Below are positions 24,187-35,930 of a stretch of DNA of 64,000 nucleotides, piece after piece (the first letter of the stretch is position 1; the number at the start of each line of letters is the position of its first letter). The DNA is from Blastomyces gilchristii SLH14081 (Eukaryota > Ascomycota > Eurotiomycetes > Onygenales > Ajellomycetaceae). Where the stretch lies: NCBI RefSeq assembly GCF_000003855.2, contig NW_003101670.1:582841-646840 (forward strand). The letters are read 5' to 3'. The translations under genes and the position numbers were made by a program. The notes beneath the pieces are model-generated. The model searched no databases. It was not told the origin of the DNA and saw nothing but the letters and a program-made list of their open reading frames with translations.

Positions 24187-27100
24187 ACAATGAATACAAT
24201 TCTTGTATCTACTATGATTGATAATATGTATAATATGAAAGTCATGATAGACAGCAGTCTATATTATTATGTAATAATTAAATCTTCAGTTGTAAGATGT
24301 TACAACCTTCAGTATATTCTCTTATCAAAATCCTGACTTCTCACAGAATTTGATGATCTAAAAGACATTTGTACTCATTACATAATGAAGTTGAACATAG
24401 ATGTCAGAGAATATCAATATGAAGATGCCTATGTATATGAAGTTAATAATCTCAATTATAATCTTATATTAGAACTGATCTAAGTATCTGAATAAGACAT
24501 CTTATTAAACACTTAAAATAGAAGCTTAATATTTCCTAATAATGATAGGGTTCACAAAGATGATATTCATAAGACTATGAATCTGACACAGATCTCTGTC
24601 AACATCTATGAAATACTCTGAAAAGAAAGTCACTGAAAAGATCACTGATAGCAAAATTATGTAACAATCTATTCTATCAGTCTGACTAATATTAAGAAAG
24701 CTCTAGAGAAGTTATTCTGTACTATAATAACAGATTCTTATACAAAACTCTCTCAATAATATCATGAATATTTAGATGTCTTTCAACAAGATAATACTAT
24801 AAATATACCTTCTTTATAAAGCTCAGAAGTAGATCACAGTATCAAGTTAGAAAAGAAGAATGATAAGAATTCTGAGTCATTATAAAATTCTCTTTATAAC
24901 ATGTCTCAAGATGAACTTCTTCTTCTTTGAAAGACACTCAATGATCTGTTGAATAAGAGATTCATATATATTAGTAACTCTTTCACTGCAGCTTCTTTTC
25001 TCTTTGCAAAGAAATCAGATGAGGAACTTCAATTCTGTGTAAACTATTGAGAATTGAATAGATTAATCAAGAAGAACTGCTATTCTTTATCTCTTATTAA
25101 TGAAACTCTAGCTCACATTGAACAAGCTCAATGATTTACAAAACTAGATATTATTGCTGTGTTTCATAAAATTTATATCACTGAAGAAGATGAATGACTT
25201 ACAGTATTTTAAATATATTATAATCTCTTTGAATAAATAGTTACACTCTTTAAACTAATCAATACTCTCAGTACATTCTAGAAGTATATCAACTGAGTAC
25301 TCTGAACTTTTCTTGATGAATTTATATCTATATATCTCAATGACATTCTCATCTTCACTGATGAGTTCAGAAAAGAATATCAAGAATATATGTGAAGAGT
25401 ATTACAATAATTATAAGAAGCAGAACTATTAATAGATATTGACAAGTATAACTTTGAAGTCAAGAGTATTAAATATCTAGATTTTATTATAGAAGCTAGT
25501 AAGAAGAATTGAATGAATTCTGAGAAAGTCTTCATTATTCTTGAATGAGAAGCTCTATATACTGTGAAAGATGTATGAAGCTTCATCAGATTTGCTAACT
25601 TCTATCAGTGATTTATATAAAACTTCTCAGATATTACAAGATCACTTACAGAACTCATCAGAAAGAACTCAGTATTTCAGTGATCAGTGAACACTGAAGC
25701 TGCATTTACACAGATAAAGAAGATGTTCATCAATATCTCTCTATTAATAACATTTAACTCTGATTATAAAACAGTTATTGAAGCTGACTTCTCTGACTAT
25801 ATTACAGAGAGAGCTATATTGCAATATAATAATACAGATGTCTTACAATCATATATCTTCATATCTAAGAAACTGAGTCCTGCTGAATACAACTATGAGA
25901 TCTATGATAAGAAACTTCTCATAATTATATACTATCTAGAAGAATGAGACTCTGAACTTCAAAGTATCTTCAAATTTGAGATAATCACAAATCATAAGAA
26001 TCTCAAGTACTTCATAACTATCTATAAACTCACTGAATAACAGATACAATGATCTGAGTTCTTAAGCTGCTTTCATTTTACAATACACTACTATTCTGAC
26101 AGTCAGAACTTAATAACAGATACTCTTTTATAATAAGAGCAAGATATGCCTTTCAATATAACAGACATCTATTGAATGAACTGAGAACACTAGCTTCTAG
26201 ATCTGAAGATATTAGTTGATCAAGATGAAACAACTCATGACACTATACATGCTTCTTCAATTAGAACATTCTCTCTTCAAACTGTTATTAACATTAACAC
26301 TGATACTGACACTGATATCTCAACTTCTTCTGAATCTACACTGAATGAATTATAGCATGTAACAGCTCAAACTAATGAACTTCTTCAAGCACTTATCAAA
26401 GCAGTATATCAAGAAGCACTCTGATTCTCTTCAGAACTATATATAAGAATCAATATCTTAGAATACTTAATTAATAATAATAACACTCTGCAGTTCTGTG
26501 AACAATGTTAAGTTCTTCACTTCAAACTCTTACATATCTGAATAATACAAGAGATACATGATTCATGTATAATCAGTCACTCAGGTTATAAATAATTATA
26601 CTGAATAATCTCTTGAGAGTTCTACTGACCTGAGATATTAAATAGTATCAGATGTTTTATTTGAAACTGTAAATATTATTCTTCAATCATCTTATGAAAG
26701 AATTGTAGAAAAGATCTACTGAAATCACTCAATATTTCTGATAGAATCTGATAAGATATAGTAATTAACTTCACTATTAATCTTTCTGAGAGTAAGAGTT
26801 GTAAAAATATTCTGATTATTATAAACTAATTGAGCAAAGATGTAATATTGAAATCTTATAATAAGATAAATATTAAGCAAGTTACTGAAGCTTTTCTACA
26901 GAGTCTGTTCTATCAGATATATGAATTACTGAGATCTATAGTATCAGAATAGAGCTGTTAATTTGTGAGTACTCTCTGAACAAGAATCTGTTAAGTTCTC
27001 AAAATTACACACTATTTATCAACTGTCTATTATCTTGAGACTGATAACATGTCAGAATAAACAATTCAGACTGTAAAGAATTATCTTTATAAGTTCTGTA

Positions 27101-27825
27101 ATTACTTATAAGATGATTGACATGATCTTCTTCTATACATAGAGATCACTATAAATGACTGAGATACTATCTTAACAGATATAAGTCTGTTCTTTCTTAC
27201 ACACAGTTATCACATGAAAGTATTAAATCTTTTAGAAATCATGCATTTCACATCAAACTCTCATAGTTCAATTCAGATCACTGATAATATAGTAATAAAG
27301 CTTCAGAACACTTATGACTGAGCAGAGGCCTTCATGACAATCACAAAACAAGATCAAGAGAATCAAATCAATATTCACTGAGATTCTGCTGAGTAATATA
27401 AGATAGAAGACTTGATGTGATTGAATCTCAAGAATATACAGATCACACATTCATCTTATATACTGAATTACTGCCATGTCAAGTATAAAGTGATGAAAGT
27501 TCTAGATAGTCATAACTACTATCTTGACACATTATCAGAGATTCATGATGTCTTTCATACAAGCTTGCTTCACTGCACTGTCACTGATCTGTTCTCTTCT
27601 CAACTAATTTCTGACTAACAGCTGCCAGAGATCATAGAAGAAGATAATGAACTTGAATAAGAGATTAAAGATATTCTTGATAAGAGACTCTATGATCATG
27701 GCTGGTAATATCTTATGAAATGAGTCAGCTATAATCATCTGATCTGAACTCTGAGTTCTGTGCTATCTGAGACTGCGGCTCTTGACTGATAAGAACTATA
27801 CATAATCAGAGAAGAAGAGAGCTAA
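24187..27825 (+). pseudogene. Gypsy-B1 pol relic: protease-like, RT, RNase H, integrase, chromodomain
   Basis: Protease-like region about 24190-24480. RT: SLINETLAHIEQAQ (near 25100) and YLNDILIFT at 25331-25357, with the first Asp of YLDD changed to Asn. RNase H: VIEADFSDY and KKLSPAEYNYEIYDK at 25687-25947. Integrase core about 26780-27300. At 27421-27618 an open stretch corresponds to the GPY/F-type module after integrase, ending IHDVFHTSLLH. A chromodomain-like tail (EIIEEDNELE...YLMK) follows to the 3' LTR. Inactive. Confidence 0.88.
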
Positions 27826-27827
27826 TA

Positions 27828-28118
27828 TGACAGGCTGCACTTAATCATTATATAGACTATTTCTTTATACTTCATAGATTCTGCTGAAAGCTCTGATTCT
27901 TGATTATTCTTAATCACTGATTCTCAGCTGAAAAACTCATGGAATTTCTATTCTTCTGCCCTGAAGCTTCATCACATACATACTGTATATATGTATAAAT
28001 ATTCACTCTGATTATCAATTCTCACACTTTCTCTTTCTTTTCCTTCTTTTTCATTTTTCTCTCTGTTATATAAGATCTATATATATTATACTGATCTATT
28101 CAGTGTAGGCCTCTTACA
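27828..28118 (+). repeat. Gypsy-B1 3' LTR (291 bp)
   Basis: TGACAGGCTG to CCTCTTACA. Differs from the 5' LTR mainly by transitions, for example TGACAGGCTGCACTTAATC against TGTGGCAGGCTGCGCTCAATC. Confidence 0.9.
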
Positions 28119-28123
28119 TGAAA

Positions 28124-28280
28124 CAATCAAGATAATTTCACTGAACTCTTTTAAAGTCTATAAAACAGAGCTTTGAGAAGAATTCTGAGAGTATTCAAAT
28201 CATCTTCTATTAAAGCAATGAAAATTGAAGCTTCAATTCCATCTCCTGCTATTTGATTTGAAAAGGCCTGTATAAACTAT
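28124..28280 (+). pseudogene. L3 ORF2 fragment between Gypsy-B1 and the pogo element
   Basis: Colinear with the RT-to-RNase H interval of L1 (compare reverse complement of 21790-21900). It ends at AACTAT, where the pogo element begins. An antisense open frame overlapping this piece is a shadow. Confidence 0.8.
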
Positions 28281-28373
28281 AACTGTGCCATGCTTACTCA
28301 CTCTCTCTAGTGAGTGCACCACAGTGTATAAAAAACCACACTGTATAGAAAATATTTTTAATATCTTCATTCT

Positions 28374-28687
28374 TGTGACGGGCTGCGCCCGATCAATCAT
28401 ATAGACTATTCCGTACACTTCATAGATTCCTACCGCCCCATTCCCGATCGCCGATCCTCGGCCGCCACAAACATGTATGTTCCGATCGCCGATCCTCGGC
28501 CACTATGAACGCGCGTATATTCTTCCGCCCCGAAGCACCACTGTGTACACCACCACATATGTGTATAAATATCCACTTTGATTACTGATTCTTGTACTTT
28601 CTCTTTCTTTTCTTCTCTAATGTTTTTCTCTTTGTTATATAAGATCTATCAATATAATACTGATCTATTCAGTATAGGCCTCTTACA
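28374..28687 (+). repeat. Gypsy-B2 5' LTR (314 bp), little mutated
   Basis: Keeps many CpG sites. Contains a short internal duplication: GATCGCCGATCCTCGGCC occurs near 28446 and again near 28484. A TATATAA-like box follows near 28636. Its partner at 33788 has lost most of these CpG and CC sites. Confidence 0.92.
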
Positions 28688-28988
28688 CTAGAAAAATGTT
28701 TATTATCTTCTTATTAGAAATGATTATTCATGCATTGTCTTCTCATTAGAAACAATTATCTATCAAGAGATATCTGAATGCATAACAATGTGTAAGAAAG
28801 AGAAACAATCAGTTAAAGTAGACACTAAGTTCTCAGATAGAAGCTTACTCATCAGTCACTCTGGCTCTGCAACAAGATCTTATGAAGAGAGTAAGATCTT
28901 ATAAGAGAATATCAGTGAAAGACCTGAGAGTTCTGACACTCAGATATATGAGATATTCATATAATTACACATCTGATGATCAATAACC

Positions 28989-30175
28989 ATGTCTAATAAT
29001 AATATGAGAGAACTCTTGAATGCAAGTATAGAAGTGATATCACAGTGACTCTGAGTAATGTTGAAATTACAACAGTAATAAATAGCTGATATGCATGCAA
29101 CTCAACAATGTTAATATGAAGAGATTCAACAATTATCATAACAAGAAACTCAGACAATTTTAACATCTACAGAATTGAATATAAAAGCACTGAAAGAATG
29201 CTTAGATACTCTCACATATTTCAATACTTTCAATCTCACTCTCTACTCATCATGAAGAATGGAAATGCTTGTAAAACTGAGTGTAGATGGAGATGTCATC
29301 AGTTCACTAATCAATCAAGATTGATATATCAATGAATGATTGAAGAATCGCATGAAACAGAAGTTTCATTCATGAATGAAAGCATGTGAATCAGTGTTAT
29401 GAACATCTGACAATATTATCAAATATCTTGATATTCTGTTCTGAGACACTGTCATGCAATAGAAAGTATTAAATTGATTACAGAGTATCTGACAGAGAAA
29501 CACTTCTCTTACAACATTTATTCCTGACTTTAATATTAAAATTCTAGAAGCAGGAGATCAATCTTGAGAGAATTGAATGAAGATTAGTATGCTCAAGAAG
29601 ACATTAACTTTCAAACTCTTACAAGTCCTTGTAAGTGTAGACAAAGACCAGACTTATAAAGACTTCTACACACAGCTTCAGACAATAAATGACTGTCTTA
29701 TCAAGCTCAAGAGTATACAGAACAGTGGCAGAAGATGTTACATCTCAGTGACTCATATACCTGTGCTGAAGAATAACAATGATGCAGATATCATGAATTG
29801 AGTAGACTTGAATGTCTATATACAAGCAAGAGTCTTCACTGTCTGAACAGGCTTCTGAGTTTCTGAGATCACTTCTGAAGAAGTCACTGATCAATGTCAA
29901 TGAGAAGTGTGCATCAACTGTAACTGATCAGAGCATATTGCTTTCAACTGCTGATCAATCTATGTATTTTCTCAATTGAGAGAAAGATCAGTGCCTTCTC
30001 ATTTGAAAGATGAATCAGTGCCTGTCCGCGCCAATCACATTGCAGTGAAGGAAGATTCAGAAGATAACTATGAGAATGTCTCAGTGAAACAGAGAAAAGA
30101 TTAGCTTCTGTTCAAATTCATAAACAGAAGCTTGAAGAGGTCAGACAACAATGATTTGAAGAGAAAATGACAATG
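28989..30175 (+). pseudogene. Gypsy-B2 gag relic with intact CCHC knuckle
   Basis: ATG at 28989 (MSNNNMRELLNAS). At 29910-29951 the frame gives CINCN, a stop, then SEHIAFNC: the spacing C-x2-C-x4-H-x4-C is intact although one intervening residue is a stop. This is the nucleocapsid RNA-binding knuckle. A 74-codon open stretch (29577-29801) lies in the upstream gag region. In-frame stops make it non-functional as it stands. Confidence 0.75.
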
Positions 30176-30177
30176 AA

Positions 30178-33100
30178 TGTAATTCTTGTATCTACTGTGA
30201 TTGATAACATGTATAATATAAAAGTCATGATAGACAGCAGTCTATGTCACTATGCAATGATAAAATCTTCAGTCATAAGACATTATAATCTTCAGTGTAT
30301 CTCTTTATCAAAACTCTGACTTCTTGCAGAATTTGATAATCTGAAGAATGTTTGTATCTGTTACATGATGAAACTAAACATAGATGTGAGAGGACATTAA
30401 TATGAAGATGTCTACACATATGAAGTTGATAATCTCAATTATAATCTTATATTAGAACTTGTCTGACTATCTGAACAAGGCATCTTGTTAAGTGCTTGAA
30501 ACAGAAGCTTGATATTCTCTAATAATGATAGAATTCATGAAGATGATATTCACAAGACTATGAATCTTACACAGATCTCTGTCAATGCTTATAAAATACT
30601 CTGAAAAAGAAGTCATTATCAAAATCACTGACAGAGTCACTGACAAGTTCACTGACAGCAGAATCATATGTCAATCTATTCCATCAGTCTGACTGATATC
30701 AAAAAGGCTCTAGAAAAGTTATCTCATGTTATAATAACAGATTCTTGTACAAAACTCTCTCAATAATATCATGAATATCTAGATATCTTCTGATAAGATA
30801 ATATTATAAACATACTGCTCTTACAAGATTCTGAAGTGAATCACAGTATCAAGTTAGAGAAAAAGAATGATAAGAACTCTGAATCATCATGAGATTCTCT
30901 TTATAACATGTTTCAAGATGAACTCCTTCTTCTTTGAAAGACACTCAATAATCTATTGAATAAAGAATTTATATATGTTAGTAACTCTTTCACTGCAGCC
31001 TCTATTCTCTTTACAAAGAAACCAGATGAAGAACTCCAGTTCTGTGTGAATTATTGAGAATTGAACAGATTAATGAAGAAAGACTATTATTCTTTATCTC
31101 TTATCAATGAAACTCTAGCTCACATTGAACAAGCTCAATGATTTATAAAGTTAAATATTATCACTGTGTTTCATAAGATTCGCATCACTGAAGAAGATGA
31201 GTGACTTACAGCATTTCAAACATGATATGATCTCTTTGAATGAGTAGTCACACTCTTTGAACTGATCAATACTCTCAGTACATTTCAGAAGTATATTAAC
31301 TGAGCACTCTGAGACTTTCTTAATGAATTTGCATCTGCTTATCTAGATGACATTCTCATCTTTATCAATGAATTCAGAAAGGAATATCAAGAGCATGTGT
31401 AAAGAGTATTACAATGACTATAAGAAGCAGAACTATCAATTGATATTGACAAGTGTGATTTTGAAGTCAAGAGTACTAAATACTTAGGTTTCATTATAGA
31501 AGCTGGCAAGGAGATCTGAATAGATTCTGAGAAGATCTCTGCTATTCTTGAATGAGAGGCCTCATGCACTGTGAAAGATGTATGAAGCTTCATCAGATTT
31601 GCTAACTTCTATCAGTGATTTATATAAAACTTCTCAGATATTATGAGATCACTTACAGAACTCACTAAGAAAGACACAGTATTTCAATGATTAGCAGACA
31701 TCAAAGCTGCATTTACACAGATGAAGAAGATATTCATTAATATCTCTCTGCTGATAATATTCAATTCTGATTATAAGACAGTTATTGAAGCTGATTTCTC
31801 TGATCATATAATAGAAGAAGTGATATTATAATATGATGATGAAGATGTTCTATAATCATGTATCTTTATATCTAAGAAGCTGAGTCTCACTGAATGCAAT
31901 TATGAGATCTATGATAAGGAACTTCTCATAATCATACACTGTTTAGAAGAATAAGACTCTGAACTTCAAAGTGTCTCTGAATTTGAGATAGTCACAGATT
32001 ATAAGAATCTCAAATACTTCATAACTACCTGTAAACTCACTGAATAACAGATGTAATAGTCTGAGTTCTTAAGCTGCTTTCATTTTATAATACACTACTG
32101 TCCTGGCAGTCAGAACTTAATGACAGATGCTCTTTCATAATGAGAGTAAGATATATCATCTGATGTAATAGATACTTGCTGAATGAACTAAGAGCATCAG
32201 CTCTTGAATCTGAAGATACTAGTTGATCAAGATGAAACAGCTCACATCACTATATATACTTCTTCAATTAGAACTGTCACTGATATCTTAACTTCTTCTG
32301 AATCTATATTAGATGAGCTATGATATACAGTAGCTTAAACTGATGAACTTCTTCAAGCACTCACTGAAGCAGTATGACAAGAAGTACTCTGATTTTCTCC
32401 AGAATTACATGTAAGAACTGACATCTCAGAATATTCAATCAATGATAATAATACTCTATGATTCTGTGAACAATGCTGAGTCTCTCACTCTGAACTCTTA
32501 TACACTCAGATAATGCAAGAGATGCATAATTCATATATAACTAATCATTCAGATTATGAATAACTGTATAGAATGATCTTCTGAGAGTTCTATTAACCTG
32601 AGATATTAAACAGCATCAGATACTTTGTCTGAAACTGTAATCACTGTTCTTTCATTACTTTATAAAAGAACTGTAGAAAAGATCTACTGAAATCACTTAA
32701 TATTTCTGATAGAATCTGATAAGATATAGTGATTGACTTCACTGTTAATCTATCTAAGAGTAAGAGTTATAGAAACATTCTGATCATCATTGACTGACTA
32801 AGTAAAGATGTAATATTGAAATCTTGTAATAAGATAAATACTGAACAAGTCACTGAAGCCTTCTTACAGAGTTCATTCTATCAGATGCATGAGTTACTGA
32901 GATCAATAGTATTAAATCAGAGTTATCAATTCATGAGCACTCTCTGAACAAGAATCTGTCAAGGTCTTAAGATTATATACTGTCTGTCAACTGTCTATCA
33001 CTCTGAGACTGATGATGCATCAGAATGAACAATTCAGACTGTAAAGAACTATCTCTGTAAGTTCTGTAATCACTTTCAAGATGATTAGCATGATCTGCTT

Positions 33101-33785
33101 CTACACACAGAGATTGCTATCAATGAACAAGATACTGTTTCAACAGGTGTAAGTCTGTTCTTTCTTACACATAGTTATCACATGAAGGTGTTGAATCTTC
33201 TAGAGATTATACAGTTCATATCAGACCTCTGCAGTTCAATTCAGATCACTGATAATATAGTAACAAAGCTCTGAGATGCTCATGATTGAGCAGAGACCTC
33301 CATGACAACTGCAAAACAAGATCAAGAGAATCAAATCAATGTTCATCAAGACCCTGCCAAACAATATAAGATAGAAGATCTAGTATGATTGAATCTTAAG
33401 AACATACAAACCACATGTTCATCTCATACACTAGATTACCACCATGTCAAGTATAAAGTGATAGAAGTCCTAGATAGTCATAACTACTGTCTTGACACAT
33501 CATCAGAGATTCATGATGTCTTTCATACAAGCTTGCTCTGTCACACTGTCACTGACTCATTCTCTTCTCAACTAACTTCTGACTGACAGCCGCCAGGGAT
33601 CATAGAAGAAGATAATGAGCTTGAGTGAGAGATTGAAGATATTCTTGATGAGAGATCACACAGCTGTGATTGACAATATCTTGTGAAATGAGTCAGCTAT
33701 GATCAACTGAGCTGGACTCTGAGTTCTGTGTTATTTGAAATGATGGCTCTTGACTGATGAGAACTGCTTCTGAGAAGAGGAGACT
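30178..33785 (+). pseudogene. Gypsy-B2 pol relic
   Basis: Protease-like segment about 30180-30475 (STVIDNMYN...IDSSLCHY). RT has YLDDILIF at 31340-31363, both catalytic Asp present. RNase H about 31690-31960. The junction block SQNLMTDALS near 32110-32140 follows. Integrase about 32750-33300. The GPY/F-like open stretch 33389-33586 ends IHDVFHTSLL. The terminal chromodomain-like part (IIEEDNELE) runs to the 3' LTR. Several Arg and Trp codons are stops. Confidence 0.88.
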
Positions 33786-33787
33786 AA

Positions 33788-34101
33788 TGTGGCAGGCTGT
33801 GCTCAATCAATTATATAGACTATTCTGTACACTTCATAGATTCCTACCGCCTCATTCCCGATCACTGATTCTCAGCTGTCATGAATGTGTATGTTCCAAT
33901 CACTGATCCTCAGCTGCTATGAATGCGTGTATATTCTTCCACTCTGAAGCACCACCGTGTACACCACTACATACATGTATAAATATTCACTTTGATTGCT
34001 GATTCTTGTACTTTCTCTTTCTTTCCTTCTCTAATGTTTTTCTCTTTGTTATATAAGATCTATCAATATAATACCGATCTATTCAGCGTAGGCCCCTTAC
34101 A
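33788..34101 (+). repeat. Gypsy-B2 3' LTR (314 bp), mutated
   Basis: Same length as the 5' LTR but with transitions at most CpG and CpC sites, for example GATCACTGATTCTCAGCTG against GATCGCCGATCCTCGGCCG. Confidence 0.92.
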
Positions 34102-34138
34102 ATTCTTCATCTTCAAATAATTATCATTAATTATAACC

Positions 34139-34476
34139 ATGTCTAAATATTCTAATTACACTGAGAAGCAGTTGCAAAGAGCTGTTGATATATATAAAAG
34201 CAATTCAAAATTAAAAATCATGTCTCTGTCATGAGAATTCAAAATCTCATATATCATCTTGTATGAGAGAATCAACAGGAAGAAATCAAGAACTATGAGA
34301 GTTTCACTGAATTGAGCATTGAATGACAGTCAGAAACAGGTAATTAAGATATAAATTTATTAGTTGAATATTATTAATGAGGCCGCCTGCTACAGATATA
34401 AGCAGTATGATGACAGACAATTCCTTGCTAATCTGAAGTGTCTGACTGCAAGCATTTAAACCTGGCACTGTGAGAG
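34139..34476 (+). pseudogene. Pogo-like transposase relic, N-terminal HTH part
   Basis: ATG at 34139 begins MSKYSNYTEKQLQRAVDIYK. Then KIMSLS, a stop, EFKISYIILYERINRKKS resembles the HTH_psq/CENP-B-type DNA-binding domain at the start of fungal pogo transposases. In the same frame, about 75 codons on, NEAACYRYKQYDDRQFLANL already resembles the post-catalytic region. The DDE core of several hundred bases is therefore deleted. The frame is then lost in a one-base shift near 34440-34455 before the Gypsy-C insertion. Mutations are fewer than in the retroelements. Confidence 0.65.
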
Positions 34477-34734
34477 TGTAAGAAATCTCACTTCTTACGG
34501 ATTCTTTACCCCTATTCCTATCTCTTGCGTAACTAATAGAGCTAGCGGCCCTTGGCTACACACAACTATATAGTCTGGAGTTCGCGAATACTATTCATAA
34601 CTCAGCTTGAATACTATTATATATTTAATCTCTACATTTTATCTTTCTACTGTGAATACTTCTAGTAGTTAACAGTACATATTACATCAAGCTGCAAACA
34701 CCTGAATAATCATCTGTGAGCACTTATTCTTACA
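34477..34734 (+). repeat. Gypsy-C 5' LTR (258 bp)
   Basis: TGTAAGAAATCTC to TTCTTACA. Keeps CpG at AGCGGCCC and TTCGCGAA. Compared with the 3' LTR all visible differences are transitions. Confidence 0.93.
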
Positions 34735-34799
34735 TTTCAAGCTCAGTCAGTCAGCAACTGCCTGTTATAACTGAAAGAACTAGAAACTTATATACTTTA

Positions 34800-35930
34800 A
34801 TCTCTGTGAACTCTACTGCAGACACTCAGAAGCAGCTATCTGAATCATGAATAATCTCTGTGAAAAAAGTCTCAGAGAACTTATCAATTACTTATAGAAT
34901 ATTATTCTCTGTATCTGTGATAGAGAAACTCTCTGAACTCACAAATAAATCAATCTTAGTAAAGAACATTCTTGAGCATCTCTTATAAGATTAAGCTATT
35001 TTTCTATAAGAAATACTTACTGTCTGTAAACATTCTCAAACTAAGTCTCTAGACATGATCTTCAGAGATACTTATAAACTGAAAAGAAACTTTCTTAAGC
35101 TGTAATCACTTAAGATTACTTATTAAATCACAATCTATAAAAGCTTTTACAAGTTTGTATTTGAAATTGACTCATAAGTCTGACTGTGTGATATAAAAGA
35201 TGAAGAAGCTGTTATCTATATAATGACAGATCTCTATTACACTGAAGCTAAGAACTGACTGAATTATTTAAAGAATGATCATGAGAGATCTCACTGATCT
35301 GTTCTTAAGATCTATTTAGAGAATAAGTTAAGAGACTTTATAAGTCAGATAGAGAACACCTGAGCTGTGATCATTAATATTAGAAAAAGAGATGAGAAAT
35401 CTGATGAAGACTACTTACAGCACTTTATAAAATTATGATGTAAATTGAGATCTGTGAAAACAGAGCTCTGAAACAAGATCTGAATGATGATGTTTATAAA
35501 GAAATTGAATAAAGATATACAGAACATGCTCATTGAGTAAGACTCTAAGCTCTTAACTCTGAAGAAACTGATGACTCTTATTCATTGCTTACAGATCACT
35601 GTGAGAGTCACAGATCTGTGAAGAGCAGATCACTGATCAGCTCTGTGAGAACTAGAATAACAGAGAACAGATTTACTAGAAAAAGATGATAAGATATAGA
35701 GAGATTCATATCTGACTGCTGAGCAGAGAGAAAGAGCTTTATAAGCTTCTATAAACAGAGTGTATAATAGAGAGATTAAGAAAAAGAAACTCTACTTTAT
35801 CTATTCTGAATCAGAACATCTTCATATAAACTGTCTGAATAAATCAAAATAGAAATTTGAGAAGTTATAGACAGAGTCAGTAACAGCCTTCTTAAGAATC
35901 TTGAAGCTGACACCTGAATCTGTTACTCTC
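34800..35930 (+). pseudogene. Gypsy-C gag relic with mutated zinc knuckle
   Basis: The gag body (start uncertain, a candidate ATG lies at 34847) is broken by stops. At 35793-35834 the frame reads YFIYSESEHLHINC: a C-x2-C-x4-H-x4-C knuckle in which both leading Cys have become Tyr while His and the last Cys remain. No other motif is seen. Pol follows downstream. Confidence 0.7.

Larger units (their letters stand above)
22410..28118 (+). mobile_element. Gypsy-B1: complete, degraded chromodomain Ty3/gypsy element in L3
   Basis: 5,709 bases between TGTGGCAGG and CCTCTTACA, with 5-bp duplications TGAAA at 22405-22409 and 28119-28123. With one duplication removed, L3 reads continuously. The order is LTR, gag, protease-like, RT, RNase H, integrase, GPY/F-like segment, chromodomain, LTR. 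The coding part is heavily stop-ridden. Confidence 0.93.
28374..34101 (+). mobile_element. Gypsy-B2: complete Ty3/gypsy element inserted in the pogo element
   Basis: 5,728 bases, TGTGACGGG to CCCCTTACA, with duplications ATTCT at 28369-28373 and 34102-34106. Same family and orientation as Gypsy-B1. It is the best-preserved Gypsy-B copy here: ATG start, intact CCHC knuckle and intact YLDD are all visible, though stops still interrupt the frame. Confidence 0.93.

Noticed and set aside
25380..25586. Antisense frame repeated at 31387-31593 and 50889-51095, apparently conserved
   Set aside because: It is antisense to the RT/RNase H part of Gypsy-B; similarity only reflects copies of the same element.
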